DNA from: UBA2421 sp002343075
Lineage (GTDB): Bacteria > Planctomycetota > Phycisphaerae > Tepidisphaerales > Tepidisphaeraceae
Length of the DNA stretch: 23,035 nt
Direction of reading: 5' to 3'
Assembly (NCBI GenBank): GCA_937982565.1
Contig: CALJLN010000018.1
Span: forward strand, 1 to 23,035
Of this stretch, positions 15,751 through 22,580 are shown in pieces. Position numbers and translations under genes: made by a program. Each line of letters starts with the position of its first letter. The stretch's first letter is position 1. The notes beneath the pieces were generated by a model, which was not told the origin of the DNA, ran no database searches, and worked only from the letters and a program-made list of their open reading frames with translations.

Positions 15751-15771
15751 GTAAAGCCCTTTTGCCTTTAC
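15751..15771. promoter_or_regulatory. inverted repeat in the divergent HTH-ksgA gap
   Basis: GTAAAG (15751-15756) and CTTTAC (15766-15771) form a perfect 6-bp inverted repeat around nine bases. It sits between two divergent starts and is a candidate operator for the neighbouring helix-turn-helix protein. Confidence 0.3.
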
Positions 15772-15803
15772 TCGCGCATGATTAGCGGTTACTCGTTCGA
15801 TCG

Positions 15804-16670
15804 ATGGCGCAGACCAAACGCGAAATCGAGGCGCTCCTGGCGGCGGCGGGTACGCAGCCGAAGCACCGATTTGGGCAAAACTTCATGATCGATCAGAACC
15901 TGGTGCGCCTTGTCGCCGATGCCGGTGAGGTCGCAACTGGCGATTGGATCATCGAAGTCGGCCCGGGCACGGGAACCCTCACCGAAGAACTGATCGCCCG
16001 CGGGGGGCGCATCATCGCGGTCGAGATTGATCGCGACCTGGCGGCGGCACTGCGCTCCCGATTTGCCTCGGTTGATGCGTTTCAACTGATTGAAGGCGAT
16101 GCGCTGGAATCCAAGCACCGGGTCAACTCAAAGTTGCTTGAAGTGATCGAGCAGGCCCGGCAAGCCGATTCTGCGGCACGGGTGAAGCTTGTGGCTAATT
16201 TGCCTTACAACATCGCCTCGCCGCTGGTCATCGAACTCTTGCTGGCGGGGGTGGAACTTCTCGCGTTTACGGTGCAGAAGGAGGTGGCCGACCGACTGCG
16301 CGCACGCGCCGCTGAGGAAGCGTATGGACCCCTTTCCGTTGTGGCACAACTATTGGGTGATGTGCAAGTGGTGCGCACTTTGCCCCCGCAGGCATTCTGG
16401 CCGGCCCCCAAGATCGAATCGTCGCTTGTGAAAATTGTTCGGACCGATCACGAAAGCGTGGCTTCAATAGACCGGCGGGCGATGGGCGAGTTTGTACATG
16501 CCGTTTTCAGTTATCGAAGAAAAACGCTGCGAAAAGCCTTGGCAGAAGCCGGCCACGATGCAGCGGCGATCCTGGGTGCGACCGGCCTCGATGGCCAGCA
16601 GCGGCCCGAACAGTTCACGCCGTTGCAGTTTGCGGCAATGTTTGCCGCGGCGAATCAGCCTCCGATCTGA
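15804..16670 (+). CDS. ksgA: 16S rRNA dimethyladenosine transferase RsmA/KsgA
   Basis: Dimethylates two adjacent adenosines near the 3' end of 16S rRNA with S-adenosylmethionine (A1518 and A1519 in E. coli numbering), a late step in 30S assembly. The protein has 288 residues. Motifs are in order: FGQNFMID (23-30), the SAM-binding EVGPGTGTLT (51-60), acidic E74 in VEIDRDL, GDAL (98-101), and the catalytic NLPYNIASP (132-140). FTVQKEVADRL and FSYRRKTLRKAL are further hallmarks. Its 3' end overlaps by 56 bases with the convergent membrane-protein gene at 16615-17100, so the two mRNAs are complementary there. Confidence 0.95.
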   Translation: MAQTKREIEALLAAAGTQPKHRFGQNFMIDQNLVRLVADAGEVATGDWIIEVGPGTGTLTEELIARGGRIIAVEIDRDLAAALRSRFASVDAFQLIEGDALESKHRVNSKLLEVIEQARQADSAARVKLVANLPYNIASPLVIELLLAGVELLAFTVQKEVADRLRARAAEEAYGPLSVVAQLLGDVQVVRTLPPQAFWPAPKIESSLVKIVRTDHESVASIDRRAMGEFVHAVFSYRRKTLRKALAEAGHDAAAILGATGLDGQQRPEQFTPLQFAAMFAAANQPPI

Positions 16671-17100
16671 TCGCGGTCGGCAGCAGGCACGCCGCCGCCG
16701 CAAGAAGTCCCGCCTCGCTGAGATAGACCATCATCGAATAGCCGTGAAGCCGTCGAAACTCCTGCCCGCCCGATTGCCCGCTGGCCAAAATGGTCTGCAT
16801 CCGGCTCGATACCACCGCCGACTGCACCACCGCCAGAACTCCCGCAAGCAGCAGCATTGTGGTGATCCACCGCTTGGCGGTCGAGCAGGCCATCAATCGC
16901 CAGGCGATCAGGCTCAGAATCGCCACCGCGAGCAGGACAAGCTGATACTTCTCGAAGGCATCAAACAGCATCGGTGCGGCATTGAGGGCGACGGCGCGAT
17001 CGGTGTGGAACATCACCTGTACAAACAAAAACAGCGCAACCAGTCCTCCAAGCCAGAGGGTGATCGCTGCACAGAAGGTGATGGTGACGACCGATCGCAT
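16615..17100 (-). CDS. four-helix membrane protein, DUF4149-like
   Basis: A 161-residue membrane protein. Four hydrophobic segments are visible: about 5-28 (VTITFCAAITLWLGGLVALF), 50-70 (YQLVLLAVAILSLIAW), 78-97 (ITTMLLLAGVLAVVQSAV) and 120-142. The early LWLGG followed by a small loop and a conserved-looking F...A..LF resembles the DUF4149/TMEM205 family; this is a similarity from memory and moderate only. The C-terminal ~20 residues are hydrophilic. Its 3' end overlaps the end of ksgA on the other strand by 56 bases. It lies 12 bases after the secreted-protein gene at 17113-17727, with which it probably forms an operon. Confidence 0.7.
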   Translation of the reverse strand: MRSVVTITFCAAITLWLGGLVALFLFVQVMFHTDRAVALNAAPMLFDAFEKYQLVLLAVAILSLIAWRLMACSTAKRWITTMLLLAGVLAVVQSAVVSSRMQTILASGQSGGQEFRRLHGYSMMVYLSEAGLLAAAACLLPTAIRSEADSPRQTLPQTATA

Positions 17101-17112
17101 GGCGCGAGCCGA

Positions 17113-17727
17113 CTATAATCCCCCGCTGCGCAGTTCTTCGATGACCTGGGCGATGTCGTCAAACTTCCCATCTTTCACACCCGCGGTGATGATGTTGAAG
17201 TTTTTGGCGCGGCCTTCATAGGTCGTAATCAGGGCCTGCGTCCGCTCCGGCGTGGGTGCGATGCTGGCTTCGGTCATGTCAAAAAGCCATTTCCCATCGA
17301 CGTTGATCATCGGAATTCCACCGCCGCCGATTGCGATCATGGCCTTGTTGCCCTTTAAGTTGATCTTCGCGTGTTCCAGATCATCATTTCCGACATCGCC
17401 CACTGCCTTGGCAACTTGCTTTGCCGCGTCCGCCCCAAACTTCCCTTCGACCGCCGCCTTGAGCTTGCCAACCGACAGATCATTTCCTGTCATGGCCTTT
17501 GCAATGGCCTTCTGGTCATCGCTCACCGCATGTTGCAGGGAGAGCATAGTAGGCTCATCGCCGACGGCCATCGCGGCGTTGTAGTCGCGGAAGGTCTGCA
17601 TAATCGCAGCGTCGCCGGTTGATGGTGCGGTAGCAGGGGTGTCGGCCCGCGCTACCGTCGCAAGCAGCGCGACGACCAGAAAGCGGGCCACAATGCAGTT
17701 GCCGAGCATGTTTTCTGCGAATCGCAT
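17113..17727 (-). CDS. secreted protein of unknown function, 204 aa
   Basis: Not recognised. ATG 17727 is chosen because GGAG lies eight bases upstream on the minus strand and the product then starts with a signal peptide (hydrophobic FLVVALLATVARA, cleavage before DTP). The longer frame to 17844 adds 39 arginine-rich residues with no support. The mature protein has MQTFRDYNAAMAVGDEPTM, a GKFGADAAKQVAKAVGD helix, a strand pair around AMIAIGGGGIPMINVDGKW, and ends with GVKDGKFDDIAQVIEEL. This order of elements mirrors the secreted protein at 14464-15207. It probably heads a two-gene operon with the membrane protein downstream. Confidence 0.78.
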   Translation of the reverse strand: MRFAENMLGNCIVARFLVVALLATVARADTPATAPSTGDAAIMQTFRDYNAAMAVGDEPTMLSLQHAVSDDQKAIAKAMTGNDLSVGKLKAAVEGKFGADAAKQVAKAVGDVGNDDLEHAKINLKGNKAMIAIGGGGIPMINVDGKWLFDMTEASIAPTPERTQALITTYEGRAKNFNIITAGVKDGKFDDIAQVIEELRSGGL

Positions 17728-17869
17728 GATTTTATCTCCAGCGTCATTGTTAGCAGTTGGCGCGCGAATGTCGAGCGCAATTCTGTGGTTGCCGGCACGA
17801 CGCTCGCGCTTTGCCACTGAATGACGACACGGCATCACGGCCATGAAGTTGCGAGAAGATGGCTCAATT

Positions 17870-17884
17870 GGCCCATTTTGGGCC
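17870..17884 (-). terminator. hairpin downstream of gdhA
   Basis: GGCCCA (17870-17875) and TGGGCC (17879-17884) pair around three T. It lies 42 bases after the gdhA stop, on its downstream side, and could end that transcript, but there is no T run on the minus strand. Confidence 0.35.
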
Positions 17885-17926
17885 GGCTCGGGTTGGACAA
17901 GCTTGGGTTTGACGGCCGATGGCGCG

Positions 17927-19252
17927 TTATGGGAAGAGGCCCTTCAGCCGACATGCCTCATTCACCCGGTCGATCGCGATGGTATACGCCGCGGTGCGGT
18001 AGTCGCAGTCGGCGGCGTCGGCCTTGGCGTTGACCTCGGCAAACGCCTTTTCCATGATCTTCTGCAGTTCGTCGTCCACTTCCTTCTTACTCCAGAAGAA
18101 GTTCTGCAGGCCCTGCACCCACTCAAAATAGCTGACGGTTACGCCGCCGGCGTTGGCGAGGATGTCGGGCAGCAGCGTCACGCCGTTCTCGCGCAAAATT
18201 TCGTCGGCGGCGGGGGTGGTGGGGCCGTTGGCACCCTCGGCCACAATTCTCGCCTTCACATGCGGGGCAACTTCCGCATCGAGCGTGTTTTCCATCGCCG
18301 CGGGGATGAGCACGTCGCAATCGGTCATTAACAACTGCTGATTGCTGATTTCGTCGCCGTTGCCGCGCGAATAGCCGGCGAGGGTTCGATGCTTCTTGAC
18401 GTAGGCCATCGCGTCATCAGCGTCGATGCCGCCGTCGTTGCGAACGGCACAATCGCGGTCGCTGATCGCCACGATCTTTGCCCCACGGTCGCGCAGCAGC
18501 TTGGCCGCCCACGAGCCGACATTGCCGAAGCCCTGCACCGCGATGCGCAGGCCGTCAAGCGTCTTGCCCTTGGTCTTCAGAAACGCGCGAAGCACATTCA
18601 TCACCCCGCGGCCGGTCGCTTCCTCGCGGCCGACGCTCCCGCCAATGCTCACGGGCTTGCCCGTGACCACGCCCAACTCCTGGTGGCCCACCATCATGCT
18701 ATAGGTGTCCAGCAGCCAGGCCATTGTCTGCGCATCGGTGCCGGCATCGGGCGCGGGAATATCCTGATTGGGGCCGATGATCGGCATGATCTCGGAGGTG
18801 TACCGCCGCGTCAGCCCTTCCTTCTCGGCCATGCTGAGGTTTTTGGGCGTGCACACCACGCCCCCCTTTGCCCCGCCATAGGGAAGCTCGACGAGGGCGT
18901 TCTTAAAAGTCTGGATCATCGCCAGCGCCATGACTTCATCGCGGTCAACCGACGCGTCGTACCGAATGCCCCCTTTGAACGGCCCGCGCGCGTTGTTGTG
19001 CTGCACGCGATACCCTGTGAAGACATTAATGCTTCCATCGTCCATCCGCACCGGGCAACTCACGGTGAGAATGCGCTTCGGCGACGAAAGATACTGCCTC
19101 CAGGTCGGGTCAAGCCCCATCTGGTCGTAGACCCGGTTGAAGTAAGTGTGTGCGTTCTGCCAGAACTTCGAATGCTGCTCTTCAGGATGCAGCCGGTTGG
19201 TGTTCGCCTGGTTGGTGGCCACAGTTTCCTCTTGAAGCATGGTTGGAGACAT
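17927..19252 (-). CDS. gdhA: glutamate dehydrogenase (Glu/Leu/Phe/Val dehydrogenase family)
   Basis: Catalyses reversible oxidative deamination of glutamate to 2-oxoglutarate and ammonium with NAD(P). From ATG 19252 it has 441 residues. Signatures: PFKGGIRY with K93, K117, YGGAKGG with K129, the catalytic aspartate D169 in PAPDAGT, the Rossmann GFGNVGSWAAKLL (241-253), AEGANGPTTP, and LANAGGVTVSYFEWVQ. The frame runs upstream to ATG 19324, but those residues are not family-like. ATG 19240 and a GTG at 19219 with AGAGG five bases before it are alternatives. GAGGAG lies 12 bases before 19252, rather far. A promoter is predicted at 19390-19418, giving a leader of about 135 bases. Cofactor preference cannot be told. 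Confidence 0.93.
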   Translation of the reverse strand: MSPTMLQEETVATNQANTNRLHPEEQHSKFWQNAHTYFNRVYDQMGLDPTWRQYLSSPKRILTVSCPVRMDDGSINVFTGYRVQHNNARGPFKGGIRYDASVDRDEVMALAMIQTFKNALVELPYGGAKGGVVCTPKNLSMAEKEGLTRRYTSEIMPIIGPNQDIPAPDAGTDAQTMAWLLDTYSMMVGHQELGVVTGKPVSIGGSVGREEATGRGVMNVLRAFLKTKGKTLDGLRIAVQGFGNVGSWAAKLLRDRGAKIVAISDRDCAVRNDGGIDADDAMAYVKKHRTLAGYSRGNGDEISNQQLLMTDCDVLIPAAMENTLDAEVAPHVKARIVAEGANGPTTPAADEILRENGVTLLPDILANAGGVTVSYFEWVQGLQNFFWSKKEVDDELQKIMEKAFAEVNAKADAADCDYRTAAYTIAIDRVNEACRLKGLFP

Positions 19253-19389
19253 AAAGATGGGAGGCTCCTCGCCCTCACTCCTTGTGGTGATGAAGCGCGC
19301 GCAGAGCGGGTGGTCATGCGTCACACTTGCTCGATTGCCTTCCCGCGACGTGCCCCAACTCCGCCAGCCGGGCGACGCGCGGAAGCACT

Positions 19390-19418
19390 ACTATAACTCG
19401 GCGATATCGATTTGTGCA
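19390..19418 (-). promoter_or_regulatory. sigma70-like promoter for gdhA
   Basis: On the minus strand TGCACA (19418-19413) and TATAGT (19395-19390) are separated by 17 bases, with 4/6 and 5/6 matches to consensus. It lies at the decayed end of RHS module A, directly upstream of gdhA. Confidence 0.5.
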
Positions 19419-19835
19419 GATGAGTGGAAAGATTTTCCAGTATGCCGGAATTTTTTGCTTGACATTTGCCCGATTTCACTCCCGCCCAGCGAACGGGCAC
19501 GCACATGCCCGCCCCGCGGATCGCGGCTAATGAACCGCCCCAGCGTCGGGTGGAGCATGCGGGCGCGGTTGTAGACCAGCTGCGTCTCGGCGTCGTGCGT
19601 GAGGCCCTGATGGCCGGCGTCGAAGCTGTAGTCGCTGGTGTTGTCGAGGTCGGCGGTGAAATCGTCGTTCAGCACCGTCCGCTGGCCGTAGGGGGTGTAG
19701 CGGAACCGCTCGACCGTCGCGCCCGCGGCATTGCTCACCGACGTCACGTTGAAGTTGGCGTCCTGCTGCACATAGAGCCTTTGATCGAGGCCGATGCCGA
19801 CGTCTCCATCGGGCGTTGCATCGAGTATGCCTTCG
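19391..19835 (-). pseudogene. RHS core fragment, module A
   Basis: Remnant of an RHS/YD-repeat protein. The DNA at 19516-19779 aligns with module C (22171-22437). The frame encodes DGDVGIGLDQRLYVQQDANF, then TVERFRYTPYGQRTVL, YSFDAGHQGLTHDAETQL and HPTLGRFISRDP, the conserved RHS-associated core. Homology stops exactly after RDP. The rest of the core (normally YVDG...YQ...NP...DPLG) and any tip are gone, and the final ~40 codons run through unrelated intergenic sequence containing the gdhA promoter. There is no upstream repeat barrel and no plausible start. The frame begins just after the stop of the gene at 19836-20444. Confidence 0.8.
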
Positions 19836-20444
19836 TCACCGTTTATCCCGGGTCATGTAATATACTGTCGCCGCCAGGCCACAAGCAAAGTAGGCCAGCG
19901 ACGGTTCATCACGTTTCATCCAATCAAATGATTGTCGCCATGCCCTCAGTTCTTCCTCATACGGGTAATACCCCTCGAACAACTCAAGCAACTCGGTCTC
20001 TTGCTCGACAGTCATATTGCTAATGAACTCGTCGATCTGATCGTCGGTTTGGACGGTGCCATACTTTTCAAACAGCTTGACGAACGGCTCAAACCGATCC
20101 GGCAAACTGCTCCAGTCGAGTGGCTTTGGCGGCCGTTGAAACGAGAAGTCAAGGTGGCGACGATAGAAGGGCGCGCGGCCCATCTCTGCGAGCACTTCGA
20201 ACAGCATGAATAGGCGCAACACCTTCTTGCATTTGTCGTCGCGCCGATTGTCGTAAGCCCATTGCTTGAGCTTTGGGAAGTCGTCATCTCTCGCAAGTCT
20301 CTCGTACACAATTGCTAACTGAGCCAGATCCGCCTTGGACAATCTGCCTGCAATCTCATGTTGGAGATCCTTGATCACCAAATCAGGGAAGTAGAATTTC
20401 TCCGCAGTACGCAAAATGTACTCAAAATTGGACATACTGTTCAT
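19836..20444 (-). CDS. orphan 202-aa protein, putative immunity partner of RHS tip B
   Basis: Not recognised. The predicted cytosolic protein is mainly helical and rich in aromatic and charged residues, with EKFYFPDLVIKDLQHEIAG near the start, EQETELLELFEGYYPYEEEL, and a mildly hydrophobic C-terminus (AYFACGLAATVYYM). Its ATG overlaps the stop of the tip-B frame as ATGA (20444-20441), so it is translationally coupled to that frame. A small gene directly after an RHS C-terminal tip is the usual place of the cognate immunity gene; that role is inferred from position only. A hand count of 20281-20400 gives 56 G/C in 120 bases (47%) against 71 in 120 (59%) for 10261-10380, which suggests horizontal origin. 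Confidence 0.7.
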   Translation of the reverse strand: MNSMSNFEYILRTAEKFYFPDLVIKDLQHEIAGRLSKADLAQLAIVYERLARDDDFPKLKQWAYDNRRDDKCKKVLRLFMLFEVLAEMGRAPFYRRHLDFSFQRPPKPLDWSSLPDRFEPFVKLFEKYGTVQTDDQIDEFISNMTVEQETELLELFEGYYPYEEELRAWRQSFDWMKRDEPSLAYFACGLAATVYYMTRDKR

Positions 20445-20742
20445 GGTTCCGTTTCCTCGCCCCAGAGTTCACTCAGTGGCCAAGTTGCTTCATTAAAGGC
20501 ATGACCTACGCCGCCCTGATACGTGTCGTAAGCAGCAGTTGCGACGAGAACGATCGGTACTTTTGCGAACACCGCTTCAACTGTCTTCTTTCCCAATTTC
20601 TTGGCCACTTTGTCATTACTCGGCGCCTTCTTCGGGCCAAGACCGCTACCGTCTGGCTTGACCTGGTAGGAGGTTTTTTTCTTTCGCTCATCGATGTTGC
20701 TCTTGTTGTCCCCAGGAGAAGCTGTTGATGACGCATCTCGTG
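20441..20742 (-). pseudogene. RHS C-terminal tip remnant, module B
   Basis: After RHS core B ends, an open frame of about 100 codons continues to a stop at 20441-20443. It encodes a Lys-rich segment (NIDERKKKTSYQVKP, APSNDKVAKKLGKKTVEAV), a hydrophobic helix (VPIVLVATAAYDTY) and GGVGHAFNEATWPLSELW. The end resembles C-termini of RHS-type or polymorphic-toxin proteins, but no toxin family is recognised. The frame is -1 relative to the core above it, and the core frame hits TGA at 20743-20745, so one protein could form only by frameshifting. The frame is nominally open back to 20986, but there it is an out-of-frame read of the core. The stop overlaps the start of the 202-residue gene. Confidence 0.6.
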
Positions 20743-21003
20743 TCAATCGGTCTGCGGTGGGTTGGTGTTGACGGTGAAATCGTCGTTCAGGACCGTCCGC
20801 TGGCCGTAGGGGGTGTACCGATACCGCTCGACCGTCGCGCCGGATGCATTGCTCACCGACGTCACGTTGTAGTTGGCGTCCTGCTGCACATAGAGCCGCT
20901 GGTTGAGTCCCACGCCGGAATGGTACCGCGCCGCAGCAAAATCCCCGCCGCCGTAGCCGCTGACGATGATTTTGCCGTTTACGCAATTGTTGTCACCATG
21001 CCG
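20743..21003 (-). pseudogene. RHS core fragment, module B
   Basis: In frame from just after the TAG of the neighbouring gene (21006-21004) to a TGA at 20745-20743. It encodes NGKIIVSGYGGGDFAAARYH, which resembles a delta-60 repeat fragment, followed by SGVGLNQRLYVQQDANYN and TVERYRYTPYGQRTVLNDDF of the RHS core. The core breaks after TNP, before the HQG and RDP motifs. The DNA at 20761-20974 is nearly identical to 22301-22514 of module C (about 16 mismatches in 217 aligned bases by hand). No start codon with support, so probably untranslated. Confidence 0.8.
20761..20974. repeat. direct repeat, copy in RHS module B
   Basis: Direct repeat of 22301-22514, offset by 1540 bases, about 93% identical by hand alignment. 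It covers the delta-60-like fragment and the first half of the RHS core. Such blocks give homologous recombination substrates between modules. Confidence 0.85.
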
Positions 21004-21558
21004 CTAATCTTTGCCCGACCTGCTGCGGGCTTTGATAGCGTGAATGGCGGTTCGAATCGCGTCTTCAGTGACATCTATATCCTTGATACCACGCAGCACC
21101 ATCATGTCTGCATCTGTGTTCAAAACAAACATTGGACGCCAATCAGCCATCAATCGTGAAATGAAGTCGATATGACCGAGCAATAACGCCTTCCCATCTC
21201 TTGATCGTCGCACCGGGGTGTTTTCGCGTAGGACGAGGGACGCAATCAGCTTTCCACTTCGAGCACGCGACAAAGAAACCCTGCGAGATTCAACCACCAG
21301 CGAGACTCGAGTCGAGTCGAGTAAACGCAACGACGGCACCATTGCGGCAGAGAACACAAGGACGAGCAATAGTCCGGCGATAATCGCAAGCTGAATTCGG
21401 AGCGATTCATTCAAGAAATAGATAGGTACGGCCAAGCATCCCGCTACCATGGCAAACGAAGCGTACAATGCCCATGGGGCAGGTTGGCACCGAAACATTG
21501 TGCGATGTAGTGCTCCCATACGCGGGATTGTTATCGGATTCGTCAGTTTCTGACTCAC
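21004..21558 (-). CDS. 184-aa membrane protein, putative immunity partner of RHS tip C
   Basis: Not recognised. The start is GTG 21558, with GGGAGA about four bases upstream on the minus strand, 16 bases after the stop of RHS module C. Two hydrophobic segments (about residues 28-49, ALYASFAMVAGCLAVPIYFL, and 54-75, IQLAIIAGLLLVLVFSAAMV) are followed by a ~100-residue soluble domain ending in basic residues (KARSRSGKD). Position after an RHS tip and small size suggest an immunity protein, and a membrane location would fit a membrane-active toxin; this is inference. Its TAG stop is in frame with module B, which follows directly. Confidence 0.7.
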   Translation of the reverse strand: MSQKLTNPITIPRMGALHRTMFRCQPAPWALYASFAMVAGCLAVPIYFLNESLRIQLAIIAGLLLVLVFSAAMVPSLRLLDSTRVSLVVESRRVSLSRARSGKLIASLVLRENTPVRRSRDGKALLLGHIDFISRLMADWRPMFVLNTDADMMVLRGIKDIDVTEDAIRTAIHAIKARSRSGKD

Positions 21559-21574
21559 AAATTCTCCCGTATGG

Positions 21575-22453
21575 TCAAGGTAAGTGAATCTGTCCTTGAA
21601 TCGGTCCCTGTGTCTGCGTTGCCTGCTCGAAGATAGTCGGCGCTAAGACCACAAGTCGGCGGATGATCTGAATCGGAGACGATACTAAACCACCTGCTAC
21701 CCCAACCGCGGCACCGCGCGCGTTCCCGATGCCCTGTGTGAGAGTGACGCCATTCCCTGCGGACAGCCCGCCAGGCCCACCCCCAGCACTTACGCTAGCT
21801 GCTTGGCCAGTCACCGGGGGTGGCAGCGCGTTTGGAGGATGGTTCACTGAACCACTTACACCGATAGGCTTGCCTGGCGCGTTCGCAGAAACGGTGCTGG
21901 TTCCCACTACTCCCGTAACAACCCCACCCGAAGCAATTCCTACTTCACCCCCGATCGCCGCGTTTACTCCGATGGCGACCTGTGGCGTCCAGTAGATTCC
22001 AACGTTCAGATTATCATCAATTACGATTCCAATAGACTGGTGCGTGCCCATCGCCGGGACAAACTGCGCGGTGATTCCTATTGTTACTGTCAACAGTCCG
22101 AGAGCATCGACGTGGTTGACAGGGTTCGAAACGACCAACTGATACACACTCATCCCATCCACATAAACAAGCGGATCGCGGCTGGTGAACCGGCCCAGCG
22201 TCGGGTGGAGCATCCGCGCACGGTTGTAGATCAGCCCGGTCTCGGCGTCGTGTTTCAGGCCCTGATGCCCGGTGTCGAAGCTGTAGTCGCTGGTCGTCGG
22301 GTTGGTGTTGACGGTGAAATCATCATTCAGGACCGTCCGCTGGCCGTAGGGGGTGTAGCGGAAGCGCTCGACGATTGCGCCGGATGAATTGCTCACCGAC
22401 GTCACGTTGTAGTTGGCGTCCTGCTGCACATAGAGCCGCTGGTTCAGTCCCAC
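21575..22453 (-). CDS. 5'-truncated RHS core with C-terminal tip, module C
   Basis: RHS-repeat-associated core with an intact end. From GTG 22453 there are 292 residues; the frame stays open to about 22551 and includes the delta-60-like piece DGKLIVSAYGGGDFAAARYH. Core motifs are LYVQQDANYNVTSV, RFRYTPYGQRTVL, FDTGHQGLKHDAETG, LHPTLGRFTSRDP, YVDGMSVYQ and the terminal NPVNHVDALGL (to about residue 120). The remaining 173 residues form the variable tip: first VTIGITAQFVPAMGTHQSIG with alternating, beta-like small and hydrophobic residues, then a Gly/Val/Ser-rich stretch and an amphipathic end. No toxin family is recognised. The YD-repeat barrel and secretion region are missing and no ribosome site is visible, so it may be silent. 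Confidence 0.75.
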   Translation of the reverse strand: MGLNQRLYVQQDANYNVTSVSNSSGAIVERFRYTPYGQRTVLNDDFTVNTNPTTSDYSFDTGHQGLKHDAETGLIYNRARMLHPTLGRFTSRDPLVYVDGMSVYQLVVSNPVNHVDALGLLTVTIGITAQFVPAMGTHQSIGIVIDDNLNVGIYWTPQVAIGVNAAIGGEVGIASGGVVTGVVGTSTVSANAPGKPIGVSGSVNHPPNALPPPVTGQAASVSAGGGPGGLSAGNGVTLTQGIGNARGAAVGVAGGLVSSPIQIIRRLVVLAPTIFEQATQTQGPIQGQIHLP

Positions 22454-22514
22454 GCCGGAATGGTACCGCGCCGCAGCGAAATCCCCTCCGCCGTAGGCGC
22501 TGACGATGAGCTTG
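22301..22514. repeat. direct repeat, copy in RHS module C
   Basis: Partner of 20761-20974. A second, overlapping repeat links modules C and A: 22171-22437 aligns with 19516-19779, differing by one codon in length. Confidence 0.85.
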
Positions 22515-22580
22515 CCGTCCCAGGTGTGGGCGATGGGGAGGAGAGGGGGTCATTACTGAATTCGCCTGGTCACCCGTCTG

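Noticed and set aside
18389..19396. 335-codon plus-strand frame opposite gdhA
   Set aside because: Antisense of an unmistakable glutamate dehydrogenase.
21046..21060. GGTTCGAATC resembling a tRNA T-loop
   Set aside because: No acceptor, D or anticodon arms fit around it; it lies inside the 184-aa coding sequence.
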